NCBI GenBank assembly: GCA_030620095.1
Contig: JAUTXW010000064.1
Coordinates: 1,372,501-1,436,500 of the forward strand
Length of the DNA stretch: 64,000 nt
Origin: Kuschelorhynchus macadamiae
Taxonomy: Eukaryota; Arthropoda; Insecta; Coleoptera; Curculionidae
Direction: 5' to 3'
Shown here piece by piece: positions 39,547 through 50,501 of the stretch. The notes below the pieces were generated by a model. It had not been told where the DNA came from, ran no database searches, and was given only the letters and a program-made list of their open reading frames with translations. The first letter of the stretch is position 1, and each line of letters starts with the position of its first letter. The position numbers and the translations under genes are program-made.

Positions 39547-39889
39547 TTTCGTGCTTCACTTAGTATGGAGTATTGACATTGAAAAATATCCCAAAAGTAT
39601 AATAATGATTCCATTACGAAACATTGTTATTGTTCATCATTTGCGTTAAATCAAATTTTTTCAAAATCAGTTGTTAAATTAAAAATAAAAAGTCCTTTAA
39701 AACGATATATCACTCGACCCCCCCTTCCATAAAAAAATTCAAAACTGTGCTTAGCTGTCCCCTTGACATTTTCTGTCGTTTTTTTTTAATGGAGGATTTG
39801 CTTATATATTATCGCTCCAAAATGTCGTTGCAATATACGGAGCGGTTCAAAATTTAGACAGGAAAAGACGGATTTTATGTTCTGACTGT

Positions 39890-40427
39890 TTGTAAAATCG
39901 GGATTTTAGAGGACTTTAATTAGAGTGAGCAGGACGAAGCAGATATGAAGGAAATTGGGATTCAAGGAAATCTATGTTAACAATTAATAAAATGAAAAGA
40001 AAATTTGGTTGAGAAAACTTTGAGCAATTCCAAAGATTCATTCATATGTAAGAATGAAGTGACTAAACTACGTAGTTAATTCTTATGAATATTGCGTATC
40101 TTATGCAACTTGTGGCAGAACTTACTTTGTAGTGCAAGTATAACGATAAACCTGTGAATATTGCACCGATTGAAACTGTTTCAAAATACGCCAAAATATT
40201 CTCCGAAATTGATTCTATTAACATAGTAGTTAATACTGTGTCACCAAAAATAAGCTGTTGCTATTAATGACAAAACCAACTCCCAGTTAAAATGTTCAAA
40301 AAACAAGCATACAGACATGAGGAATTAATTTTTTTTTATTTAAAGATACTTAAGTGGGAACGAACGAAGGAATTATGGAGCCTAAATTACTCTAAAAATT
40401 ATCATTATAAGTTTCAGCAAGAAAGTC
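39890..40427. other. No gene recognised
   Basis: AT-rich spacer between the mariner-like element and the Sailor-like terminal repeat. I see nothing in it. Confidence 0.5.
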
Positions 40428-40742
40428 AAGTGCGGGACACGAAAGAAAACCGGGCGGAGTAAATCGGTTTAGGAAGGTCGGCCAAGAAATCTCTTTAAAC
40501 CAGTGGTGTCCCGTGGTTCTTTAAATAATATGGCGCATCTCTTTTGTGTTGCAAAAACGGCAAACTTTCGAATTTTAAAATGATTTAATTTTGATTTTTC
40601 TTTATCGATTTACCTATAAATATATTTTTTCTTGAGTTCTGTCATTAACGGTTACCGGGCTACTGCCTACGTCCACTATTATTGGACTACCCAGTATAGT
40701 GATACACGATTTACAAGTCCAGATTTTACAAGGGCAGCCAGC

Positions 40743-41464
40743 ATCAGATTCACTGAACGAGATTTATCAAAATTTGAATTTATGCAGTTCGACTTTGGGC
40801 TACTCGGGTATGCCAAAAGTAGCCGTCTGTCTCCGTTTGTCATATTACTTTATACAGAGGCCGTCATTGTGAAGTACTATACAGGGCGTTTCCTAATTGC
40901 GTGCTGATGTTAAAGGGAGTATTTTTATGTCCTAAAAGTCTTAACTTTTGAGATACAGGAGGGTAAAAAGAAAACATTTTTTTTCATCCCAATTCTGATG
41001 CTATTGTAAATAACTGCATGAAATTTGATACACGTATTCTATGCATTAATGAGCATACGGATTAACCCAGGTTAATTACATATGCACGCCACTGGTAGAA
41101 ATTTCAAAAATTGATTGTTAATAAAAAATGCCTTTTTATGCATAAAAGACGTGTATCAAATTTCACACATTTATTTATCTATAATAGCATCAGGGTTTAA
41201 AAAAAATGTTTTTTAAAACCCTATATCTCCAAAGTTAAGACTTTTAGGTTCATATTAAACTTTTTCCTTAAAAAGGTCCAACAATCACCCCCTTTAACAT
41301 TAGCACGCAATTAGGAAACGCCCTGTATAGTACTTTACAATGACGCCCCCTGTACAAAGTAATATGACAAACGGAGACAAACGGTCACTTTTGCATGCCC
41401 AAATAGCTTAAAGTCGAACTGCATAAGTTAAAATTTTGATAAATCTTGTTCACTGAAATCAGTG
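40743..41464. mobile_element. ~720-bp foldback (MITE-like) element
   Basis: Almost the whole stretch is one palindrome centred near 41,100. The left arm has CACTGAACGAGATTTATC, ATGCAGTTCGACTTTGGGC, CTCCGTTTGTCATATTACTT, ACAGGGCGTTTCCTAATTG and ATTTGATACACGT; the complements appear in reverse order in the right arm to about 41,464. The inner ends TATACAGGGCGTTTCC (about 40,880 and complement about 41,335) resemble insect MITE termini. No coding capacity; the open frame at 40,632-40,907 is incidental. Confidence 0.85.
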
Positions 41465-41771
41465 GTGGCTCCCCTACTATAACTACATTGATGTGTTAAT
41501 TTTGGAAAAATATGAGTTCTGTAGTTTTTCAAATATTAATTGCAATATTAGATCTGTTTTGACACTCGGTATTGAACAGAAAATTAATTATTTTGAAGCA
41601 GTTTATTGACAGCTACTTTATGAACAATTTTACAAAATATATGAAAAAACTACTAAGCCATTTTTGAGGTTGACGGCTGTGATTCTAATGGTTCGATTCC
41701 TTCTAAATCGTTGTCTTCCTCTGAAAATGATGAGGTTTTGTCATCACTACTTGAAGATCCCAGTGTGATAA

Positions 41772-42868
41772 CTAAATCACCAACACTTCACAGTATTTAT
41801 CTTCAATAGAACGAACATGTTTAACATACGATTTCCAATTTTCAGCCGATATTAAGTCAATCGCTTCTAATGTTATTTTATTTAAATCTTTAATTGAAAG
41901 TTCACCGGTGTTGCACTCTCGAATATATTTTTTTACTCTTGCCCATGCAAGTTCAATAGGGTTGAGGTCGCACATGTATGGAGGCAGCCTTAAAGGTGTA
42001 TGACCCGGGTTACGTAAAAGACCGTCAATTTTATACTTTTTTTCTCTAGGCTTGTTCGCTGATATTACTTCACATAATTGATATTTTCTCCATGTTGGAT
42101 CACATACAAGATTGTTCGATTTAAGCCACGATATCATATGAGTTTTTGTAGAGTATTTAGTTGGCACTTTATCTTCTACGTGAGAATGATAAGACGCATT
42201 ATCCATTACGACGACTGATTTGGCAGGAATGTTAAGTAAAAGCTTCTCGAGCAACAACTTTTCAAAATTATCTCTATTCATCTGTCCATGATAGTCTCCA
42301 GTTGTTAGACCCGAGCGAAAAACTAAAGCAGCACCTGGAATAAATCCTGCCTTTACTGTTGATAGATATTTCACCCGCCAGTGAAAAATATTTGGTCTCT
42401 CAATGAGCAATTTTCGTTTATTTTGGCACTTGCGCCAAACAAAACCATTTGATCGTGAAAGCCGATTTAAGGTTTTATACCCGTATGGAAAATCTATTTT
42501 GTTCTTTATAGTACGAAGTAGGGGTTTGCAGGTCGAAAACTTGTTCAAGTTTATATAAAAATCCTCTATTGTTCGTCGAATTACTTGAAAATCACCATCG
42601 CCAATTTTATCTTTGTATGATAATCGGGGTCTTTTTTACCAGGAGATTTTAAAGGTGAAGTAGAACATGAGCGATCATTATGTTCTCTTTGAATTTTTCT
42701 TACACTACTTTCCGAAACACCAGCGTAAAATGCAGCGCGTTCTGTTCGATTTTGAATTGGAATAGTCAAACTATTATTTTCAGCTTCTCTAGTACAGGCC
42801 TCTATAACACTCGCAATAACTTCACGTGCACCGCTTCGAATTGTTTTTCCTCTTTTACTCGCCATCAT
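41772..42868 (-). pseudogene. Sailor-like DD82E transposase, first catalytic Asp deleted
   Basis: IS630-Tc1-mariner transposase relic. The N-terminal part (ATG at 42,868 or 42,865) is MASKRGKTIRSGAREVI, then a helix-turn-helix like RAAFYAGVSESSVRKIQREH. A frameshift lies between 42,581 and 42,548. The DDE part has FPYGYKTLNRLSRSNGFVW, KAGFIPGAALVFRSGLTTGD, the second catalytic Asp in SVVVMDNASYHS and the final Glu in LPPYMCDLNPIELAW. I count 82 residues between that Asp and Glu, the spacing that defines the Sailor (DD82E) group. The segment that should hold the first Asp (a YLDET-type motif) is missing between HWRVKYLSTV and KAGFIPG, so the protein is inactive even apart from the frameshift. 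The last residues run to a stop at 41,772. Confidence 0.8.
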
Positions 42869-42949
42869 TACTTCGAAATAATAATTCAAATTCAACGCTA
42901 CGCATTTATATAGAAATGAAAACAAATTCTCGAAATGTATAGGCGCCAC

Positions 42950-43183
42950 TGGAAATAGCTAGAACCTTCTAGCGGCAAGTACATGGAGACTCTAGGCACA
43001 TCCCAATTACAAGTGGACCAGTGCTAAATTTACTAAATCCTCGATTAATTTTCCGTACCGTTTAGCTGGCGCACTTTATAGGTGAAGCGGCAAACTATTA
43101 CAACAAATAAAATAACATACAATTTATTTGCGTACACAAATTTTACTTTTCTGCTTGCTTAAGACAATGAACCTTTATTTTAA
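42950..43183. other. 5' flank of the Sailor-like element
   Basis: Sequence between the Sailor-like transposase start and the TTAA (43,180-43,183) at the piggyBac insertion site. No gene. By the nesting model it is the 5' non-coding part of the Sailor-like element. Confidence 0.5.
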
Positions 43184-45818
43184 CACGTTCGCTATTACCC
43201 AGCGGCGGAACGAATAATTTGAAAACTATAAATCCGATTTGCACGTTTCAGGTACCTATTTGATCGTCGTCACGTGCGCAATGTTTTTAGGATGTATAGT
43301 ATGTACAAGACACTTGTGACTGGTAAAGCACACAGTGAAAATAATTTTACCACCTGTCGTTACAAGATACATGCCACCGGTAGTATTTTTGCGGTCTTTC
43401 TATGCGAATTTGTGAATTATGGCAAATCGCGGTAAGAAACTATGTGAATTAGCGCGTTCTCAGTATAACCAAGATCCAGATTCGCCAGAATCTCATGAAC
43501 AACATGTTGAAACACACATAAACCAAGTAAGTTTGGAATTATTATACCAAAATATCAAGTTTTAACCACTAAATTATCTTTGTCAGAGTTGTCACGCAAC
43601 CGAAAACATAGAACCTGAAATTGAAAACGTGGAAGTTGTAACAGAGAATAATCCAAGTCGTGAAATATTGCAAGGGGGAGGGAAAATGATAGCAGTAGCG
43701 AAGTTGACCTAGAGAGTGATCCAGAGGATCCATATGCAGGTACTCATTCGAGTACAGATCCTGAGTATGAGCCTAGCCTGCAGATGAATCTGATACGAAT
43801 GCGAATGAAACAGACCAGGTATTATTGGAATTGGAAAATATCGAGGGAGAGGAATTCGCTGCTGATGAAGTTCTAGGTAGGTATTCTTAATAACTATAAT
43901 ATGTATATGTTGAAATAGGTAAATATTGTATGTAATTTTACCATATTCATACATTGCTTTATTTTTCAGAGGATCTCCAGAATGATGTTTGGTTACTAAT
44001 GGACATCGGTAATCCGCTGGATATCGTGGAATATAATCGGAGGCAAATAATTAATATTGACTATGGATCGTGTAAGACCCCTATTGACGTATTCAAGCTC
44101 TTCATAGATCAGGAAGTGATTGATTTGATATTTGAAGAAACCAATAGGTATGCTTTACAAAAAAAAGTACTGTAGCTCTAAGCAATAAGTTTCGCCTGAA
44201 AAATTGGACACATACCAATCCACAAGAAATGTACAAATTCTTTGGTGTTATAATCTGCATGGGACTTGTTAGAGTTCCATCTATCAATCTCTACTGGTCA
44301 AAAAACGAACTTTATCGCAATAGATGTATTTCTTCCAAAATGACTAGAGACCGTTTTTTGTTGTTGCTGCAACACATTCACTTCAATAATAATGAAAATT
44401 TAGCAAATTCTCATGATCACTTGTTTCGTATTAGACCTCTTCTGGAAATGCTCAACGCAAGATTTCAGATAATTTTGACCCCTGGTAAAGACATTGTGAT
44501 AGATGAGAGTTTGATCTCATGGAGAGGTCGATTGGGCATGCGTCAGTATATTAAGAACAAAAGGCACAAATATGGTGTGAAATTATATAAATTGTGCACT
44601 TTAGAAGATTATACTATAAACATAAAGATTTACTGCGGTAAAGAAACAACCCAAAATGATAACCCAAGTGACCCTCACACTGTCAAAGTGGTAATGAATC
44701 TCATGCAAAATGTGCTAGATCAAGGACGAACTTTATTCGCCGATAATTTTTATTCCAGCGTACCTTTAGTAAAGAAACTTCAAGCTAGAAAAACCTTCTA
44801 TTGCGGAACTTTACGGTCTAACAGAAAGAACCTTCCGGGAGAATTTGTAAACCGAAAAATAAAAAAGAATCAGATTATAGGTGTTCATAATGGAAACGGA
44901 ATCTAAATTATAAAATGGCAAGATAAGCGTCCCATTCTAATGATTTCGAACAAACGTGAGCATGATATAAGCATGCAAGAGACTGGGAAGAAAAGTAGGT
45001 CATCTGAAGCTATTCTGAAGCCCAAATGTATAATTGATTACAACAAAGCAAAAAAGGGAGTAGATATTAGTGATCAAATGTCTTCTTATTATACAGCTTT
45101 GAGAAAAGGACTCAAATGGTATAGGAAAACCGCGTTCGAAGTCATATTCGGGACAACTATTGTTAATTCTCAAGTGGTTTACAATGACATCAACAAAAAT
45201 GATGGTACTCTTAGTATGCTCCAATTTAGAGAAAAATTGGCTTTAGCACTGACTGAAGAAAATCAGAGCACTGAATCATTCGCCTCCACTACGCCAAAAA
45301 AAATTCATACATTTGAAGTAGAGCAGGGTCCGTGAAGGAAACGACGTAGAAACTGCGTAAACTGCTACAAAAAATTGCGGATCAATTTGTCAAGTCGGGA
45401 AGCGGACAAGAGAGTTACAAAAGTGTCAACTTTTTATTCAGATTGCGACAGCAAACCAGACTTGTGCCTTTCTTGTTTTAATGAAAGACATTCCAGCCTA
45501 ACTAAAATCAATAATTAGTTTTAATTTTTTTTTGTATCCATAATTCTGAATTCTAATTAGCGATTCGTTTTGTGTTAATTACTTTACATAGGCTAGTGCA
45601 AATTTATAATACCAAACTAGAGGCCTTATTCAATACATTTTTGCAAAAAAAAAAGCTTTTTTTTAATAATTTTTGGAATTATAGTTATTATTTTTGAGGG
45701 ATGATTACCAGACCCATATATCTGGTAACGCCTGAATGAATATATCACACACCTGATACATGTGACTGGTAAAGTTATTTTTTACAAATCATCTGTAACT
45801 GGTACCGCAGTGAACGTG
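43184..45818 (+). mobile_element. piggyBac-type transposon with TTAA target duplication
   Basis: TTAA at 43,180-43,183 is followed by CACGTTCGCT, and AGTGAACGTG at 45,809-45,818 is followed by TTAA at 45,819-45,822. The element is therefore bounded by inverted ends CACGTTC(G/A)CT and the four-base duplication diagnostic of piggyBac. Subterminal TGACTGGTAAAG motifs occur near both ends (about 43,317 and 45,764), in the same orientation. It encodes the transposase annotated next. Confidence 0.88.
43419..45518 (+). pseudogene. piggyBac transposase with two spliceosomal introns, lightly disabled
   Basis: Exon 1 (43,419-43,526, MANRGKKLCELARSQYNQ...) ends before GTAAGT. A 60-bp intron ends TTTGTCAG at 43,586. 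Exon 2 (43,587-43,876) carries an acidic N-terminus (ENDSSSEVDLESDPEDPYAG). A 93-bp intron runs from GTAGGT to TTTTTCAG (43,877-43,969). Exon 3 holds DVWLLMDIGNPLDIV, MYKFFGVIICMGLVRVPSI and the DDD catalytic residues in IVIDESLISWRGRLG, LFADNFYSS and KKGVDISDQMSSYY. It ends with a cysteine-rich C-terminus (RRNCVNCYKKLRINLSSREA, then CDSKPDLCLSCF) and a stop near 45,518. Lesions: a frameshift in the G-run near 43,672, a frameshift in the A-run near 44,158, and in-frame stops at 44,904-44,906 and 45,333-45,335. Few lesions, so a fairly young copy. Confidence 0.88.
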
Positions 45819-45854
45819 TTAAGGACCGCCCGGTTTTTTTCGTGTCCCACACTT

Positions 45855-46300
45855 TATTTAGCCCAAACTTTCGGTATAGCCTCTTTAGTGATAATGCAAT
45901 TATTTCGATTTAAGGGCAAATGCTTTTTACAATTTACGATAGTTTATCTAAAACTCCCATAGGACATTGTTGGTACACACACATAAATTAAGAATCTTGT
46001 AATCGTTATAGAACATGTCTCAATAATGTAAACTTTGAATACGTTTGACATGGAAGTAAGTCAATAGTTTTTTTAACAATGGAGGCTTTGAATGAGTTTA
46101 TTTACGAGTTTACATGCCTATTATGTTTAAAATTTGGTACACGTTTTAATTGGTTTTTGCTTTTAGAAGAGGATAATGTTTGAATTTATTATTTTTGTTT
46201 AGATAATGTTTTTACTTATCTCTAGTGCATTCTCCGTGATGAATATTCTAAATATACACCGTAATACGGAATAATTAATTTTATTTAATTAATATATTTT
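45855..46300. other. No gene recognised
   Basis: AT-rich spacer between the Sailor-like right end and the next retrotransposon. Nothing recognisable. Confidence 0.5.
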
Positions 46301-46304
46301 TCAA

Positions 46305-47395
46305 GGTAATAGATGTAAATCTTTGCTAGTACTGCTTGATTTTCCAAAAGCATTCGACAGGATAAATCGCGCTTTGCTTTGTGTTATACTTAAATATTAA
46401 ATACAAAGGGTGGTGACTGGAGACATGGTCCCATCTGTTACACTTGCTAAATCCGGAGTTCCTCAGGGGTAGATCTTAGGTCCTCTTCTATTTATTGTGT
46501 ATACCTCCCATATTCTAAATAATATTAAACTCTGCTCTTAGAACGCATAAACAGAAGTTACACGAATGAGATTTGCTTTTTATCTACAAGCACTTCATGA
46601 TGCGGAATACATGGTAAATGGGAAGCTTGCTGATATTTGCCGCCTTTCTGAGCTACATAATCTAAAACTTAATCCTGACAAGCCTGCGGTTGTCGTTTTC
46701 TGAGGCGCACATGTAAGAGGGGCAGAGGAAACTATGATGTTACATGCTGGGGGTGCTAAGATGCCGATTTTAAATTCTGCTAAGTGGGATGTGGTGGATA
46801 AGGATATAAATTTGTTGATCATGTTAGTGCAGTAATGAAAAAATTCCTTTTAAATTTATGATTATTATAATCTAGTAACTACATTTTGTCAACTAACCGC
46901 CGAAGAAAGAGTAAAGTCTCTTGTTTTGTCTCACATCGATTATTGTAATTTCATGTATGGCCCTTTCCTCAACACCAAAGAACAACAAAAAATTCAAAAA
47001 GTATAAAACACCTGTGTTCGTTTTATTTTTGGTCTTTGAAAGTTTGATCATATATCGCCCCAAAATTTAAAAAACTTCGCTGGCTCAACATGAACAATCG
47101 AAAGAACTTTTATTTCACAGTATTTGTCTGTCGAATTATGCTCATCTCTATACCGGCGTATCTTAGGAAAAAACTTATTGTAAGAAGTAGTGCTCCTGAC
47201 CGCATTACTAGACATAGAACGCTGTTGCTTATTCCTAGGCACATGAGCGCCTTTTTTCGAAGAGGGTTTGCATATCTGGCTGCGCATTCCTCTAATAATT
47301 GTCAGAACGTTTTAAGAACATTCCCAATATCCAGTTATTTAAAAGAAAATATAAAGTTTTTCTGTTGAATCAACAGTGATGCTAATAGTTTTGCA
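46305..47395 (+). pseudogene. CR1/Jockey-like reverse transcriptase remnant
   Basis: Plus-strand RT pieces: LLVLLDFPKAFDRINRALL (about 46,330-46,375, domain A), LAKSGVPQG-ILGPLLFIVYTS (about 46,445-46,505, domain B with an in-frame stop after VPQG), then LHNLKLNPDKPAVVVF (about 46,655-46,700). The catalytic YADD stretch is lost near 46,530. The C-terminal part reads LVLSHIDYCNFMYGPFLNTK (about 46,925-46,980) and TCVRFIFGL-KFDHISPQNL (about 47,010-47,060), as in CR1/Jockey ORF2 proteins. It ends around 47,390, close to the GCCGCCAT copy at 47,478. Many stops; inactive. Confidence 0.75.
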
Positions 47396-47477
47396 GTCAT
47401 CACTTGTGGTTCGTTTAGAGTAGAAGTTTGTTTCTTATTTATAGTACGTTTAGAGGTTGTTTGTTACTTCTTACTTA

Positions 47478-47808
47478 CTTCACTCGTCAGAGGGAAGTAC
47501 TTTAATCTTGAAAAAATCACCTTCTGAGATTTTTACATTTTAGAGTCCCTGGACCCCGAAAAACCTGTTTTCCCATTTCCGTCAGTCTGCCTGTACGCGG
47601 CATAGCTCAAAAACTACTTCTCCGACTGACTTTAAAATTCAAGGATTATAAGGGGATGGAATGGTAATATTTTGGTAAAAATCCAATATGGCGGCATCAC
47701 AAAATGTAAAAAAAATCGTTAATAAGAAACTATTTTTCGGATGGACCTTATAATTTGCACAAAAATAAAATATAACATAGGGATAAACTGATAAAATTTT
47801 TGTATAAT
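47478..47808 (-). repeat. GCCGCCAT modular repeat family, copy 6 (truncated)
   Basis: Terminal hairpin remnant (ACTTCACTCGTCAGAGGGAAGT, split by changes), then TTTAATCTTGAAAAAATCAC, GAGTCCCTGGACCCC, CGCGGCATAGCTCAAAAAC, one AATATGGCGGC core and part of the next. It stops abruptly at 47,808, where the unidentified protein family copy L begins. Confidence 0.8.
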
Positions 47809-49015
47809 GCCTTTTGCAGTTCCAATGGTATGGCGAGAACCCACCAATCATTCTGACGACTGTTATTTTTGCCTGACAAAGACTGAAGGTTATTCCAAAA
47901 AGTGAAAGCACAATATGGAATATCCAAATTTGCAATCTGCCATACGACCTGTTCCTCATAACGCAAATTTGCCAGTGCCGATTGCTCCTTTAAATTGGCA
48001 AGCTATTGATTTGGGAGAAAATGGAGATAACGCATCATCAGGCGGCTCAGAAGAACAGTACACCGATCCCACTTTTACCACAGGTTCCAATTCCGGCGAG
48101 CCACATTTGATTGTTCAAAGTGAGTTAAATGATTTAGTACGTGACTTGGGGTTATCCAAGCAATAGTCAGAACTTCTGGATTCCCGTCTTAAGGAATGGA
48201 ACCTATTAGCCAAAGAAACAAAAATTACGAATTTTATAAAAAAAATGCTATGTTTTCTGAATTCTACAGTATGGAAAACTTGATATTGAACATTCTTCCC
48301 GTGAGTGGCGCTTATTCATAGACTCATCTAAATATAGCTTAAAAGCTGTATTATTGCATAATGGAAATTTAAAACCTTCTATACCAGTTGCGCATTCAGT
48401 TGCAATGAAAGCAAATTAGGAAAATATGCGCATTATGTAACAAAAATTTGGCCAGAAAGAAGCGAATTTCAACCGGGATCTCAAAATGTCAAATTTATAC
48501 CTCTTGTTGATCCCAAAAATGTCCTTTTGCCTCCTCTTCACATTAAACTTGGGCTGATGAAAAACTTTGTGAAGGCTTTGAATAAAGATGGTGATGGATT
48601 TAAATACCTAAGACAAGTCTCTCCCCAGGTAAGTGATGCCAAATTAAAAGAAGGCATTTTTATTGGGCCACAAATCAGAAAAATGGAATTCATTTGTTAA
48701 CGTAGTAAGAGGATTTTTAGGCAACAATATGGATGAAAATTATGACCAATTAGTTAATGAACTCTTAGATGCCTATAAAGCGCTTGGTGCCAGAATGTCA
48801 TTAAAAGTTCACTTCCTCCATTCCCATCTGTCATTTTTCCTAAAAATTTGAGAGCTGTTAGTAACGAGCAGGGTCAAAGATTTCACCAAGATATCAGAAG
48901 AATGGAAATTCGGTATCAAGGACGATGGGATCCAGCCATGATGGGTGACTACTGTTGGTTTTTGAAGAGAGAAGATAGGACACCTCATAAAAGTTTAATT
49001 AGTGTTTTAAGTTGA
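47809..49015 (+). pseudogene. Unidentified repeated protein family, copy L (N-terminally truncated)
   Basis: Begins in the middle of the family at FAVPMVWREPTNHSDDCYFC, so the upstream cysteine-rich part is lost where it meets the GCCGCCAT copy. It then has YPNLQSAIRPVPHNANLPVP, SELNDLVRDLGLSKQ (followed by an in-frame TAG where copy R has CAA), KEWNLLAKETKITNFIK, a frameshifted middle (SNVKFIPLVDPKNVLLPPLH-type segment near 48,500) and KLGLMKNFVKALNKDGDGF. A short internal loss follows near 48,680 (copy R has LLDDVNVME there). The end is HFLHSHLSFF and RYQGRWDPAMMGDYCWFLK, with a stop at 49,013-49,015. Compared by eye it is over 90% identical to copy R. Function unknown. Confidence 0.75.
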
Positions 49016-49330
49016 TATTTTTCTCGATTGCTTTTCTCTTAGATGTATGGTATGTTTAATAGGCGAAAACTGTAAACATAGTGTCAATAAACAGGGTTAA
49101 AAATTTTCTGAAATCATTTTTTCTACAGATATTAAGTATCGTAACATTCGATATGGTTCTACAACTCAACAAGAAAACCCTACGTGCTACAACTTTCTAT
49201 TAGTCATTTTCGTATTTGGATAGGTCCATTCTATTACATTATGCTATTCTGATTTGGGTTACAACAAAAAAATTTCTTTTTATCGGCCAGTGTAATTGGC
49301 CACTTTTAATTTTCTAAAAAATCTCATAAA

Positions 49331-50195
49331 TTAATTTATTAGAACAGCATATAAATCGCTACAACTTTCTCTATTTATCCACCTCTCCCACTATTAAAGT
49401 TATCGACGTTCCAAATTTGGAATACGAATTACGGACATACCGTATAAATCTTAAGTCAGATCGTGCAAGATCTCGGTTTTACCAAATAATCTTCATCACC
49501 GATAATTGTAGGTTGTGAAACTATAAGTCTGTAAAATTTAAATATCACGTGGTATTATAATACAACTACCAAATACGAACGACCTACCCAGGTACCCATA
49601 TCAATATGGAAATACTAGACTGAATATTAGAGATGTAACAAGTAAAATTAGCAAAGATAATTACGTACTTTTTTATTTAAATAAGTTGCAAAGTGTTATT
49701 GTTGATTAAATTTAATCGGAATGTTTTGCAATAATTTCTGAAAAAGACAAATGGAAGCCTTGTTGAGAATTATAGGGTTAACCTGTCTAAAATAAGATAT
49801 CGCACGATTCTTTAAACACAACATTAAATTTCAAAAAATCCTAAATGCAAACAAATACTCTTATAAAACATAATTTAAAAATATTTGCAGTTTTCCCCAA
49901 AAAGGTGTATCAATCAACCTATATCACTATATCATAATGGTTTTACTTCTTGCTACTGCTAGTAACCATATGAGTAAGGGCTCATTGGATTCGAATGATA
50001 TCTCGAAAAATGTGCGAAAGTTTTAAACCCGCGCATAAACAATATCAAAAGTTATTAACAAATTATGATTTTAATTTTTGCAAATAGTTCTGAAACTATT
50101 AAATTCAAGAAATTAAAAAAAATAATTTTTAAAGAGGAAGAGAAAAATTCTTCATAATTTTAATTTGATGTTGAATGAGTTCCGCGCGCCGTTAC
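49331..50195. other. Spacer of the inverted duplication, no gene
   Basis: AT-rich unique-looking sequence between the two tail-to-tail copies. No open frame with a recognisable motif. Confidence 0.55.
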
Positions 50196-50501
50196 TTACA
50201 GATTTTTGAGAAAATTAAAAGTGGCCAATTACACTGGCCGACAAAAGAATTTTTTTTGTTGCAACACAAATCAAAATAGCATAATAGAATGGACCTATCC
50301 AAATACGAAAATGGCAAATAGAAAGTTGTAGCACGTAGGGTTTTCTTGTTAGAGTTGTAGAACCATATCGAATGTTACGATACTTAATATCTGTAGAAAA
50401 AATGATTTCAGAAAATTCTTAACCCTGTTTATTGACTATGTTTACAGTTTTCGCCTATTAAACATACCATACATCTAAGAGAAAAGTAAACGAGAAAAAT
50501 A

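Larger units (their letters stand above)
37002..39889 (+). mobile_element. Mariner-like element with ~290-bp terminal inverted repeats
   Basis: The ends 37,003-~37,300 and ~39,600-39,888 are inverted copies. Both begin like CAGT-AGRAC-TAAARTC. Both share CGGTATATTGCAACGA or its TCCG variant, the block ATGGAAGGGGGTCGAGTGAT, and the segment AACAATAACAAT or its variants. Inside are an IS630/mariner-type transposase remnant (37,411-37,940) and a later non-LTR insertion (about 38,000-39,546). A clear TA target duplication is not visible. Confidence 0.7.
40428..45854 (-). mobile_element. Sailor-like (DD82E) DNA transposon hosting two other elements
   Basis: A 30-bp inverted repeat at 40,428-40,457 (AAGTGCGGGACACGAAA, then AAAACCGGGCGG) matches the complement at 45,826-45,854 with one gap and about two substitutions. 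Between them lie the Sailor-like transposase (41,772-42,868, minus), a foldback element (about 40,743-41,464) and a piggyBac (43,184-45,818 plus TTAA). Removing the two insertions leaves about 2.07 kb, a normal size for a Tc1-like element. The right end is followed by TA; the left is preceded by TC, so the TA duplication is at best eroded. The nesting is inferred from the geometry. Confidence 0.65.

Noticed and set aside
40632..40907. 91-codon open frame on the plus strand
   Set aside because: Lies largely in the arm of the foldback element; the inverted arm has no matching frame, so it is not a conserved protein.
41690..41700. GGTTCGATTCC, an exact match to a tRNA B box
   Set aside because: No A box or acceptor-stem pairing at the right distance; lies downstream of the Sailor-like transposase.
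49331..50195. Spacer of the inverted duplication as part of a longer palindrome
   Set aside because: The two halves of the spacer were compared and do not pair.
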